In this document: positions 6,643 through 12,359 of the stretch, piece by piece | How positions within the stretch are numbered: the first letter of the stretch is position 1 | Layout of the letters: each line of letters starts with the position of its first letter | IMG/VR virus record: IMGVR_UViG_3300021478_000045 | Location: 1-47,760 of that record | From: a virus | DNA: 47,760 bases | Direction: 5' to 3' (one strand) | Program-made: the position numbers and the translations under genes | The notes under the pieces: model-generated | The model's input: only the letters and a program-made list of their open reading frames with translations | What the model was told of the DNA's origin: nothing | The model's database searches: none

Positions 6643-6933
6643 ATGGCAAAATATCTGGTTATCAATAGCGCACCTGACGGACGTCATCTTTCACTTTATC
6701 CTACACTTGAGAAGGCTCGCGAGAGAGTTCTCAGCATGGTAGGCGGAGTTGAGAGAGAATTCGCCGTTGGTATTTCATATTATTCCGATTGGGGTAATCG
6801 CCTCACCATAGAGACACGTCCAGATAATTGGACTCTTCGTATGGAAGAGTCAGTGGGCGCTGCTTTCGATGCTCGTGAGTGCGGAACAGCTACCAAACAT
6901 CAACTTAACCTGCTCGATTTAATGGGTTATTAA
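6643..6933 (+). CDS. 96-residue protein of unknown function
   Basis: Start chosen at ATG 6643 after TAGGAGTTGTAGA; any earlier start would lie inside ribozyme 2. The N-terminus resembles the 6212 product only in MAKxxV. Features are PDGRHLSLYPTLEKARERVL and a C-terminal KHQLNLLDLMGY. No family is recognised. Its TAA is directly followed by ribozyme 3. Confidence 0.6.
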   Translation: MAKYLVINSAPDGRHLSLYPTLEKARERVLSMVGGVEREFAVGISYYSDWGNRLTIETRPDNWTLRMEESVGAAFDARECGTATKHQLNLLDLMGY

Positions 6934-6996
6934 GACCGAAACTGGAGCGCCCAAAAGGCTCTCCAGTCACGCTGTAATGCAGCGTCTGACGAGGTC
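6934..6996 (+). ncRNA. Type II hammerhead ribozyme 3
   Basis: Stem II GACC (6934-6937) pairs with GGTC (6993-6996). GAAA 6938-6941. Stem III ACTGGAG/CTCCAGT has an inner GCC/GGC pair set and ends in GTC; cleavage after C6968. Stem I ACGCTG/CAGCGT has loop TAATG. CTGACGA 6986-6992. It shares the GACC/GGTC stem II with ribozyme 1. Confidence 0.9.
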
Positions 6997-7021
6997 AGCA
7001 ACAAACAGCCAGGTGATAAAA

Positions 7022-7183
7022 ATGTTAATGGAAATAGAAGGAAGTAGGGCTAATCTGATAGCTGAGGCTGTCAAAGCCATTCTTGAAATCTCAGAAGAGA
7101 AACTCAAGGAACTGTGTGCTACCATTGAGAAGATGGTAGATGCTGCCTATGTTGAAGGCAAAGAAGATGGGCAGTGGAGTTAA
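7022..7183 (+). CDS. 53-residue helical protein
   Basis: Start chosen at ATG 7022 after AGGTGATAAAA; an upstream in-frame ATG lies inside ribozyme 3. The product is almost entirely helical and acidic (EISEEKLKELCATIEKMVDAA). No family is recognised. It is paired with the next gene (10-nt gap) between ribozymes 3 and 4. Confidence 0.55.
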   Translation: MLMEIEGSRANLIAEAVKAILEISEEKLKELCATIEKMVDAAYVEGKEDGQWS

Positions 7184-7193
7184 GGAGGTAGCA

Positions 7194-7433
7194 ATGGAAA
7201 AGGTTACTATTGAGTTTGAAATAGCCCAAGCACAGGAGGTGGCTTCCACAATTAGAACAACAGTCAAAAAAATAGACTTTGTTTTGGATAATCCTCCGCC
7301 GAAGATGAAGCCAGGACAATTATCTGATCTCGATGTGCGAGCAAAGATATTGACAGTAGCTGCTCAAACCATCGAAGATAAGCTTCACGCAAGAGCATTG
7401 GCAAACGTAGTGAAGATTGCTGATAAAAAATAA
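7194..7433 (+). CDS. 79-residue protein of unknown function
   Basis: ATG 7194 follows the near-perfect ribosome binding site AAGGAGGTAGCA. The sequence alternates helix and loop (MEKVTIEFEIAQAQEVAST, then DNPPPKMKPGQLSDLD). No family is recognised. Ribozyme 4 starts 1 nt after its TAA. Confidence 0.6.
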   Translation: MEKVTIEFEIAQAQEVASTIRTTVKKIDFVLDNPPPKMKPGQLSDLDVRAKILTVAAQTIEDKLHARALANVVKIADKK

Positions 7434-7434
7434 A

Positions 7435-7494
7435 GATCGAAACTGGCCGCAGTGATGCGCCCAGTCGCAGCGTAAGGCGCTGCCTGAGGAGATC
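7435..7494 (+). ncRNA. Type II hammerhead ribozyme 4, core doubles as ribosome binding site
   Basis: Stem II GATC (7435-7438) pairs with GATC (7491-7494). GAAA 7439-7442. Stem III ACTGG/CCAGT with inner CGCA/TGCG and a GTGA tetraloop ends in GTC; cleavage after C7466. Stem I GCAGCG/CGCTGC has loop TAAGG. The core is CTGAGGA (7484-7490), G at the free position. The next ATG is at 7498, so GAGGAGA inside the core and stem II is the only Shine-Dalgarno candidate for the following gene. Confidence 0.9.
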
Positions 7495-7497
7495 AAA

Positions 7498-7755
7498 ATG
7501 TCATTTGTAAAACGCGATGCTGAAGCAGTAAAGGTGGTAGTTCAAATCTCTACCATCTACGAGAATGGTACAGCGCCATTCGTACAAGGTGACGAGGTAG
7601 TTCGCCAATTTACAGTTGAGGCTACCAGTGGCGACTATAGTGTTACCCAACTTGCAATGGCAATCCAAATGCAGGTTGAGAAAGGTATTGGCGTAGTTGC
7701 TGATACACAATCTTGGCCGCTCACCCCAGAGCAAGACAACCCAAACTGTTCGTAA
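7498..7755 (+). CDS. 85-residue protein translated from the ribozyme 4 boundary
   Basis: ATG 7498 lies only 3 nt after ribozyme 4, and its ribosome binding site GAGGAGA is part of the ribozyme core. The product (MSFVKRDAEAVKVVVQIST, later SVTQLAMAIQMQVEKGIG) appears beta-rich and then helical. No family is recognised. It is paired with the next gene, 12 nt downstream. Confidence 0.6.
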   Translation: MSFVKRDAEAVKVVVQISTIYENGTAPFVQGDEVVRQFTVEATSGDYSVTQLAMAIQMQVEKGIGVVADTQSWPLTPEQDNPNCS

Positions 7756-7766
7756 GGATAACAGAG

Positions 7767-8102
7767 ATGATAAGGTTAGTATCTGAGCAAGATCCGTTTG
7801 ATTGCTACTTAGCAATTGGCAAGAAAAACGGAATAACAAAATCATATTGGTCAATATCAGCAGATAATGATTTTATAAATATGAGTTTTAATCACCCTTA
7901 TGTTGGCGCTACTGAAGTTTCGTATCCTGCTGATATGCAGTGGGGTAAGGCATCTTCAGTTAAGATTGAAGGTCCAACTTGGCTTGATCTGTGGAAAGCA
8001 GCAGATAAAGCCATACAGGAAAGTGGCGATGAGCACCACGTTTTCATAGAAGATTTCTATGAATTAGAGAATGGTGTTCTTCAACTTCATACTGGCAGTT
8101 AA
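7767..8102 (+). CDS. 111-residue protein of unknown function
   Basis: Start chosen at ATG 7767 after AAGGATAACAGAG. Aromatic-rich, with two WxxxW-like clusters (MQWGKASSVKIEGPTWLDLWKA) and an acidic C-terminus (ESGDEHHVFIEDFYELENG). No family is recognised. Its TAA is directly followed by ribozyme 5. Confidence 0.6.
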   Translation: MIRLVSEQDPFDCYLAIGKKNGITKSYWSISADNDFINMSFNHPYVGATEVSYPADMQWGKASSVKIEGPTWLDLWKAADKAIQESGDEHHVFIEDFYELENGVLQLHTGS

Positions 8103-8167
8103 GATCGAAACTATGTGGCGCCACTAAGCGCCCATAGTCGCAGGGTTTCTCCCTGCCTGATGAGATC
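8103..8167 (+). ncRNA. Type II hammerhead ribozyme 5
   Basis: Stem II GATC (8103-8106) pairs with GATC (8164-8167). GAAA 8107-8110. Stem III ACTATG/CATAGT with inner GGCGC/GCGCC ends in GTC; cleavage after C8139. Stem I GCAGGG/CCCTGC has loop TTTCT. CTGATGA 8157-8163. Confidence 0.9.
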
Positions 8168-8183
8168 AGTAATAGGAGGTAGC

Positions 8184-8405
8184 ATGACAAAAGTTGATAA
8201 AATGTCTACTTTTGAAGACGGTACTGTCACTACTGTTGAGAGGCCAAAGACAAGGGCCGAAAAGATCTCTCAGTGGAAGAGAGACAATCATGCAGCCTAC
8301 AAGCGTGCTTGTGATGATTCACATTGCACATGCACTCCAACTCGTGCTCAAATGCTCATTATCCAGCAGTACGAGGGCAATGGTCCAGACTATCTTAATC
8401 AGTAA
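8184..8405 (+). CDS. 73-residue protein with HCTCT cysteine motif
   Basis: ATG 8184 follows AATAGGAGGTAGC. The sequence MTKVDKMSTFEDGTVTTVE is followed by a basic helix (KTRAEKISQWKRDNHAAYKRA) and DDSHCTCTPTRAQ. Two Cys and one His are too few for a clear zinc site. No family is recognised. It is followed by an intrinsic-type hairpin instead of a ribozyme. Confidence 0.55.
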   Translation: MTKVDKMSTFEDGTVTTVERPKTRAEKISQWKRDNHAAYKRACDDSHCTCTPTRAQMLIIQQYEGNGPDYLNQ

Positions 8406-8417
8406 GTAATTGAACTT

Positions 8418-8444
8418 TGGGGCGCAGCAGTGCGCCCCACTTTT
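8418..8444 (+). terminator. Intrinsic-type hairpin, boundary cassette B1
   Basis: TGGGGCGC/GCGCCCCA with a 6-nt loop, then CTTTT. It is embedded in AATTGAACTTT...ACTTTTAGG, a wording shared with 8763-8795. A small GGTC-ATTTAA-GACC hairpin follows before the next ribosome binding site. Confidence 0.6.
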
Positions 8445-8477
8445 AGGTCATTTAAGACCGCTAACCAGGAGAGTAAA

Positions 8478-8765
8478 ATGTCAAATAGCATAAATGAAAT
8501 AAAAGTAGGCGGAAAGGTTGATCCCAAAAAGGGAGCAAAAATCCAAAATATCTGTAATAAGATGAGAAGGATTATTGGCGGACAGCCTTCTGATGTTATA
8601 TTTGAGGCATTAGCTATTGTATGTGCCACAAATATAAAAGAATATATGGAAATGGCAATAGCAGATAATGTTTCAATAACAGAAATTGAAGTTTATAATC
8701 TATTTATTGACCATATAAAAAATCGTTTGGAATCATTAGTTTTTATTCCTGACCAAACAAATTGA
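8478..8765 (+). CDS. 95-residue helical protein
   Basis: ATG 8478 follows AACCAGGAGAGTAAA. The sequence is helical throughout, with IFEALAIVCATNIKEYMEMA and YNLFIDHIKNRLESL. No family is recognised. It lies between two terminator-like hairpins, so it may be expressed as its own unit. Confidence 0.55.
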   Translation: MSNSINEIKVGGKVDPKKGAKIQNICNKMRRIIGGQPSDVIFEALAIVCATNIKEYMEMAIADNVSITEIEVYNLFIDHIKNRLESLVFIPDQTN

Positions 8766-8769
8766 ACTT

Positions 8770-8791
8770 TGGGGGCTTTGCCCCCACTTTT
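8770..8791 (+). terminator. Intrinsic-type hairpin, boundary cassette B2
   Basis: TGGGGGC/GCCCCCA with a TTT loop, then CTTTT. The flanks AATTGAACTTT and ACTTTTAGG match cassette B1. A short GGCA-ATTT-TGCC hairpin follows at 8793-8804. Confidence 0.65.
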
Positions 8792-8821
8792 AGGCAATTT
8801 TGCCAACTAAGGATGTGTATA

Positions 8822-9121
8822 ATGACAAAGAGCGACCCATGGATTCTCTGCCCAGTTTGCGATGGGGAGGGAACGACAGTCAATCCAAATATAGATTGTA
8901 ATGGATTGACTCGCGAGGACTTCGATGAAGATCCAGACTTCGCTGAAGACTACAGGAATGGCACATATGATATCACATGTGCCGCTTGTTCTGGAAAGCG
9001 TGTGTTGAAAGCAGCGCGCCTCGAAGAATTGGCGCAACATGCTGAAGATCGCCGCCTCGCTGCTCGTGAGAACGGCGATTTTGAAAGCTATTGTGGCGCA
9101 GGCGATTGGAGATTCGGATGA
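8822..9121 (+). CDS. DnaJ-type zinc-finger protein, 99 residues
   Basis: Start chosen at ATG 8822. CPVCDGEG (residues 10-17) and CAACSGK (residues 53-59) match the CxxCxGxG repeat of the DnaJ cysteine-rich domain, here as a single two-half zinc site. An acidic linker and a basic helical tail follow (KAARLEELAQHAEDRRLAAR). DnaJ-like zinc fingers bind unfolded proteins or act as redox or zinc scaffolds; no J domain is present. The stop overlaps the next start (ATGA). Confidence 0.65.
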   Translation: MTKSDPWILCPVCDGEGTTVNPNIDCNGLTREDFDEDPDFAEDYRNGTYDITCAACSGKRVLKAARLEELAQHAEDRRLAARENGDFESYCGAGDWRFG

Positions 9122-9342
9122 GTGCATCTGACGTTTGGGTATATTCCAGAGGAAACAAGCTCATTCGTCGCGAAGAAAATGACGGATGGACTTATCTAAA
9201 CCGTGGGCCAGAAGCCAATGAACAAGAAATCATTGGTATTGGCGGTTTTTACCAGGTAATCGTAGTTGGCGGCAAAAAGTTGCCAATTCAATATTGCGGT
9301 GACTGGGAAACAATCGTTGCCCATTTTACTAAGGAGTCATAG
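9118..9342 (+). CDS. 74-residue protein of unknown function
   Basis: Start ATG 9118 overlaps the previous stop by 4 nt (ATGA), indicating coupled translation. The product is beta-rich (SDVWVYSRGNKLIRR, GIGGFYQVIVVGGKKLP). No family is recognised. Confidence 0.55.
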   Translation: MSASDVWVYSRGNKLIRREENDGWTYLNRGPEANEQEIIGIGGFYQVIVVGGKKLPIQYCGDWETIVAHFTKES

Positions 9343-9343
9343 A

Positions 9344-9592
9344 ATGAAACTTAATCAGCAAAAAGAAAACAGAAAGAAGTATCCATTCATCGTTGCATGG
9401 GGATACCGTCTTGGTTCTTTCCAGTATTATATCGACGGTGAAATTGAAAGAGCCATCGAGGACGGTGCTCCTGAACGTGCCATTTACAAAAGCGGTAGCG
9501 GTGAGTGGCGCACCATAGATGATTGTTCTAACCTCAATGCAAAGGAGGAATGTGAAGTTTGGGTTGCCAAGAATTTCCCCAAAACAAGATAG
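9344..9592 (+). CDS. 82-residue protein of unknown function
   Basis: Start chosen at ATG 9344 after AAGGAGTCATAGA. Features are a basic start (KLNQQKENRKKYPF), an aromatic core (WGYRLGSFQYYIDG) and ECEVWVAKNFPKTR at the end. No family is recognised. It is part of a tight run of genes from 8822 to 10017. Confidence 0.55.
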   Translation: MKLNQQKENRKKYPFIVAWGYRLGSFQYYIDGEIERAIEDGAPERAIYKSGSGEWRTIDDCSNLNAKEECEVWVAKNFPKTR

Positions 9593-9599
9593 GTGCCTA

Positions 9600-9827
9600 A
9601 TGATACAAGAGCAAGCTGAATTTGAGTTATGGAAGTCCAGAGTAGAAGTCTATTTGGAGCAAATGGTAAAGAAATCTACTGATGATTTTCGATACAACTA
9701 TTTGCAGGACTTCAATAATAATGTTCCACCCAGCATAACGGCCACGCGTGTGGTGCGTACTGGTTATCGTCAAGGAGGTAGCAATGGTATATCAAGTAAA
9801 ACGAAACGGCCACAAACTTCTCGATGA
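9600..9827 (+). CDS. 75-residue protein overlapping the SWIM gene
   Basis: ATG 9600 lies 7 nt after the previous stop. The N-terminal half is helical (MIQEQAEFELWKSRVEVYLEQ) and the C-terminal tail is basic. It overlaps the next gene by 44 nt, which is long for this array. The true end or the start of the neighbour could be questioned, but both have plausible sequence. No family is recognised. Confidence 0.4.
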   Translation: MIQEQAEFELWKSRVEVYLEQMVKKSTDDFRYNYLQDFNNNVPPSITATRVVRTGYRQGGSNGISSKTKRPQTSR

Positions 9828-10017
9828 ATATCGAGGTGATCGCGTTTATGGCGATTGCTACTGTATTCTTAAAGATGGAAAGGAAACTTATGAAGTTGTT
9901 CTTTCTACCATAGGTGACAGTTGTAATTGCCCAGGATTTACCAATCACGGTAAATGCAAACATCTTAATATGCCATATGAATATGCACCATGCATTGAAG
10001 GGCAAGAAATATATTGA
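9784..10017 (+). CDS. SWIM-type zinc-finger protein, 77 residues
   Basis: ATG 9784 follows CAAGGAGGTAGCA, a strong ribosome binding site. The protein contains CNCPGFTNHGKCKHL, the CxCx(n)CxH signature of SWIM zinc fingers, which bind DNA or proteins. The N-terminus is beta-rich (DCYCILKDGKETYEVVL), as in known SWIM modules. A second, shorter SWIM protein lies at 17544-17753. Ribozyme 6 begins directly after its TGA. Confidence 0.75.
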   Translation: MVYQVKRNGHKLLDEYRGDRVYGDCYCILKDGKETYEVVLSTIGDSCNCPGFTNHGKCKHLNMPYEYAPCIEGQEIY

Positions 10018-10074
10018 GATCGAAACGGCCAGTGCGATTGGCCGTCGTTGCGTGTGGCGCAACCTGATGAGATC
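10018..10074 (+). ncRNA. Type II hammerhead ribozyme 6
   Basis: Stem II GATC (10018-10021) pairs with GATC (10071-10074). GAAA 10022-10025. Stem III ACGGCCA/TGGCCGT with a 7-nt loop ends in GTC; cleavage after C10046. Stem I GTTGCG/CGCAAC has loop TGTGG. CTGATGA 10064-10070. This is the shortest of the seven copies. Confidence 0.9.
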
Positions 10075-10092
10075 AAAATAGGAAATTGTAAA

Positions 10093-10962
10093 ATGATACA
10101 AGAACTTATAAAATATGAGGCCGCTTGTAGAGCGGTTGCTGAAGCGTACAGAGTTGACGAAATTAAGGATATTCGTGATAAGCACATTGCCATTCAGGAA
10201 TATGCTAGAGTTTCAAAAAACTTCGTAATGGAAAAGCAAGCATTGGAAATAAGGATGCGTGCTGAAAGAAAGGGAGGTGAGTTGTTAATACAGTTGAAGG
10301 AAGAAGGGAAAAGACACCAAAAAGAAGAAAACAGAAAGGTTGTTGAAAAACCGAAAGTGGCCGAAATAGTTGCGGAAATTCCGAAGTCGCCGGACGCGAC
10401 TTCGCAAAATCCGCAACCGACACCGCCAATTTCTGTAATTCCGAAACTAGCTGATTTAGGAGTTGATAAATATTTGTCTGCTCAAATGCAAAAATTGGCA
10501 AAAATGCCGGAAGAAAAATTTGAGGAACATATTGGAATTCAAAAGGATAAAATTGATCAAAAACAAGTCAAGGAAGAAGCCAAAGTAGAAATCATAAAAG
10601 AGCGCGAAGCTAATCGTGCTGAGAAAGAAAGACTCAAACAAGAAAGAATAGAGTTCAATAAGAGAGTAGATGAGTCAGACTTAGATCCATTCCTTAAGAA
10701 GGAATTGAAGAGTGAAGCATCAGTAAAACATATTGTTCCATTTACTGTTGATTTTGCTCGTCATTTGGAAAGAGATAAAGAAAAATTAGATCAAATAATG
10801 CTAAATTCTGACAATCTAAATATTTATTCACGTCACAAATTAGCACAGGTTCTGAGAACATTGGGAGCACATTTTATTGAATGTGCAGAAAAACTCAAGG
10901 AGAAAGAGCACACTCCTGATTTTGATAATATGAGGCTCGCAAATCCAGATAATCTAAACTAG
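10093..10962 (+). CDS. 289-residue coiled-coil phage protein
   Basis: Start chosen at ATG 10093 after ATAGGAAATTGTAAA; earlier starts lie inside ribozyme 6. Residues 1-75 (AACRAVAEAYRVDEIKDIRD..., ALEIRMRAERKGGELL) match a helical module common in phage and prophage proteins of unknown role. A proline-rich linker (about residues 85-120) leads to long charged helices (KEEAKVEIIKEREANRAEKERL). A C-terminal helical region ends at PDNLN. It may be a scaffold or DNA-associated regulator, but this is inference. Confidence 0.6.
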   Translation: MIQELIKYEAACRAVAEAYRVDEIKDIRDKHIAIQEYARVSKNFVMEKQALEIRMRAERKGGELLIQLKEEGKRHQKEENRKVVEKPKVAEIVAEIPKSPDATSQNPQPTPPISVIPKLADLGVDKYLSAQMQKLAKMPEEKFEEHIGIQKDKIDQKQVKEEAKVEIIKEREANRAEKERLKQERIEFNKRVDESDLDPFLKKELKSEASVKHIVPFTVDFARHLERDKEKLDQIMLNSDNLNIYSRHKLAQVLRTLGAHFIECAEKLKEKEHTPDFDNMRLANPDNLN

Positions 10963-10980
10963 GTTCAGAAAGGTAGCAAA

Positions 10981-11568
10981 ATGAACGCAAGTAATGAAAT
11001 GCGAAAATGGCTTGAGAGACTCGGCAAAATCGCATATGTTATGCATCAAAATGGTAACAATTGGCCAAATGCAAAGGATATAGCCAGAGAACTTGACAAA
11101 ATACCAGGTCAAAAATATTACTCTTATGATGGATTAGAGATTAGTAGTCTTCAATACGTTCTCCATCGCTTACCGGATGTTCCATCTACCATACATAGAA
11201 TGTATGGTATTAGACCGATATCAATTAACGCAATTTTTTATATTAATGGTTGTATTAAGCCCAAATCTATAGATCAAGCCAAGAGATTTCTCACAAGTTC
11301 AGGACATCCAATATACGGAATTTATTTTCATATCGGAGAACGTGATCTTATTTATCAAGCACATTATTTACGTAATGTGGATAAAGCTAACAGGCTTAAT
11401 GATAGAAATCTTGAGTTCCTTGTAACTCATACAGAAGCTAACGTCTTTTCTGACGAAGATGCTTTGCAAGCATTGGCTGCTTCGGATGAAGAAGCAGATA
11501 GAATCAAGTTGCGTAATGACAGACTACGCACCATTATACAGAGTGGCGGCAGAAAGCTACTGAAATAA
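10981..11568 (+). CDS. 195-residue protein of unknown function
   Basis: ATG 10981 lies 18 nt after the previous stop, with AAAGGTAGCAAA before it. The N-terminal 70 residues look like a winged-helix or HTH fold (NWPNAKDIARELDKIPGQK, then SSLQYVLHRL). The middle is beta-rich (ISINAIFYINGCIKP) and the C-terminus acidic then basic. No family is recognised. Ribozyme 7 starts 1 nt after its TAA. Confidence 0.55.
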   Translation: MNASNEMRKWLERLGKIAYVMHQNGNNWPNAKDIARELDKIPGQKYYSYDGLEISSLQYVLHRLPDVPSTIHRMYGIRPISINAIFYINGCIKPKSIDQAKRFLTSSGHPIYGIYFHIGERDLIYQAHYLRNVDKANRLNDRNLEFLVTHTEANVFSDEDALQALAASDEEADRIKLRNDRLRTIIQSGGRKLLK

Positions 11569-11569
11569 A

Positions 11570-11634
11570 GATCGAAACTTGGGGCGCCACAAAGGCGTTC
11601 CAAGTCGTGCTGTTAGGCAGCACCTGATGAGATC
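11570..11634 (+). ncRNA. Type II hammerhead ribozyme 7
   Basis: Stem II GATC (11570-11573) pairs with GATC (11631-11634). GAAA 11574-11577. A 12-bp stem III (ACTTGGGGCGCC with GGCGTTCCAAGT, two G-U wobbles) has loop ACAAA and ends in GTC; cleavage after C11606. Stem I GTGCTG/CAGCAC has loop TTAGG. CTGATGA 11624-11630. Confidence 0.9.
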
Positions 11635-11658
11635 GTCAGCAACCAAGGAGGGACTCGT

Positions 11659-11796
11659 ATGGGTGACCCAGAAGAGCATACCAAAGCTGAAGAGCCGGTA
11701 GTAGAAGCTCCAAAAGAAGCAGAAGCTCCTCCAAAAGAAGCAGAAGCTGAACCGGTTCCGCCAAAAGGGACGGAAGATCAACCAGAAGTTGCGTAG
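11659..11796 (+). CDS. 45-residue Glu/Pro/Ala-repeat peptide
   Basis: Read from ATG 11659 after AAGGAGGGACTCGT to TAG 11796. The product is very acidic and repetitive, with two copies of PKEAEA plus related EEPVVEAP and EAEPVPPKG units, so it is likely disordered. No family is recognised. Such acidic tails can mimic nucleic acid or act as spacers, but nothing here shows that. It stands alone between ribozyme 7 and a terminator. Confidence 0.55.
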   Translation: MGDPEEHTKAEEPVVEAPKEAEAPPKEAEAEPVPPKGTEDQPEVA

Positions 11797-11816
11797 CGTA
11801 ATGGCGTAGTCTATGG

Positions 11817-11848
11817 CCGCTCCCATGCTTCCGTGTGGGAGCGGTTTT
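11817..11848 (+). terminator. Intrinsic terminator
   Basis: CCGCTCCCA/TGGGAGCGG (9 bp, 10-nt loop) followed by TTTT. It ends the transcript that starts at ribozyme 7. Confidence 0.7.
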
Positions 11849-11863
11849 AACCAGGAGAAGAAA

Positions 11864-12034
11864 ATGGCAAAAATGAAAACACTACATATGAAGACATACG
11901 AATATGAAATGTTACATCATGCTCTTATGATCTATATTGCGATGGTAACAGAAGAATACCACGAAAAACCATCAAAAATTAGATCAAAACGGATGGAAAA
12001 AGCTGTAGAGCTCAAAGAGAGGTTGTTCAAATGA
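11864..12034 (+). CDS. 56-residue helical protein
   Basis: ATG 11864 follows AACCAGGAGAAGAAA. The product is a single helical domain with Met- and His-rich stretches (EYEMLHHALMIYIAMVTEEY) and a basic tail. No family is recognised. It overlaps the next gene by 4 nt (ATGA). Confidence 0.55.
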   Translation: MAKMKTLHMKTYEYEMLHHALMIYIAMVTEEYHEKPSKIRSKRMEKAVELKERLFK

Positions 12035-12228
12035 ATTGGCCACATGAGATGCGTCTCAAAGACTGCCCATGCGGTAGTGGCTTAGAACGCTCAGCTAACC
12101 AAGATGCTCGTGGCATTTTCTTGTGCTACACTTGTGACAAATGTCACGACGAAAAAATGTCTCGGTATAGACCAGACGTTCTTACTGACCCGGATTATTG
12201 GCACGACGAGCCAATTGACGAAGATTAA
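12031..12228 (+). CDS. 65-residue zinc-binding protein (CPCGSG family)
   Basis: Starts on the ATGA overlap with the previous gene. CPCGSG (residues 13-18) and CYTCDKC (about residues 32-38) form a four-cysteine or more zinc site. It is followed by YRPDVLTDPDYW and a DEPIDED end. Small proteins of this pattern are widespread in rhizobial genomes and their phages and are annotated as hypothetical. Its function is unknown. Confidence 0.65.
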   Translation: MNWPHEMRLKDCPCGSGLERSANQDARGIFLCYTCDKCHDEKMSRYRPDVLTDPDYWHDEPIDED

Positions 12229-12235
12229 TTGAGAT

Positions 12236-12280
12236 CACCTGGTCGGGTTGTTCGCCCCCCGGACCATCGCGGGCCAGGTG
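12236..12280 (+). ncRNA. Hairpin element upstream of terminator
   Basis: CACCTGG (12236-12242) pairs with CCAGGTG (12274-12280), enclosing a smaller TGGTC/GACCA hairpin. CCTGG/CCAGG words recur in the adjacent terminator stem, so alternative pairing between the two is possible, in the manner of an attenuator. No known class is recognised. Confidence 0.35.
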
Positions 12281-12287
12281 TAGACTT

Positions 12288-12325
12288 GCCGCCAGGATTT
12301 GTAATGAGTACCTGGCGGCCCTTTT
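12288..12325 (+). terminator. Intrinsic terminator, boundary cassette B3
   Basis: GCCGCCAGG/CCTGGCGGC (9 bp, 14-nt loop) followed by CCTTTTAGG. A GGC-AATTTA-GCC hairpin follows, as in cassettes B1 and B2, just before the next ribosome binding site. Confidence 0.65.
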
Positions 12326-12359
12326 AGGCAATTTAGCCCCAACTAGGATTTAAAATGTC

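Noticed and set aside
6131-11634. CRISPR array
   Set aside because: The repeated elements are spaced irregularly by whole genes and vary in a structure-preserving way; they fit hammerhead ribozymes instead.
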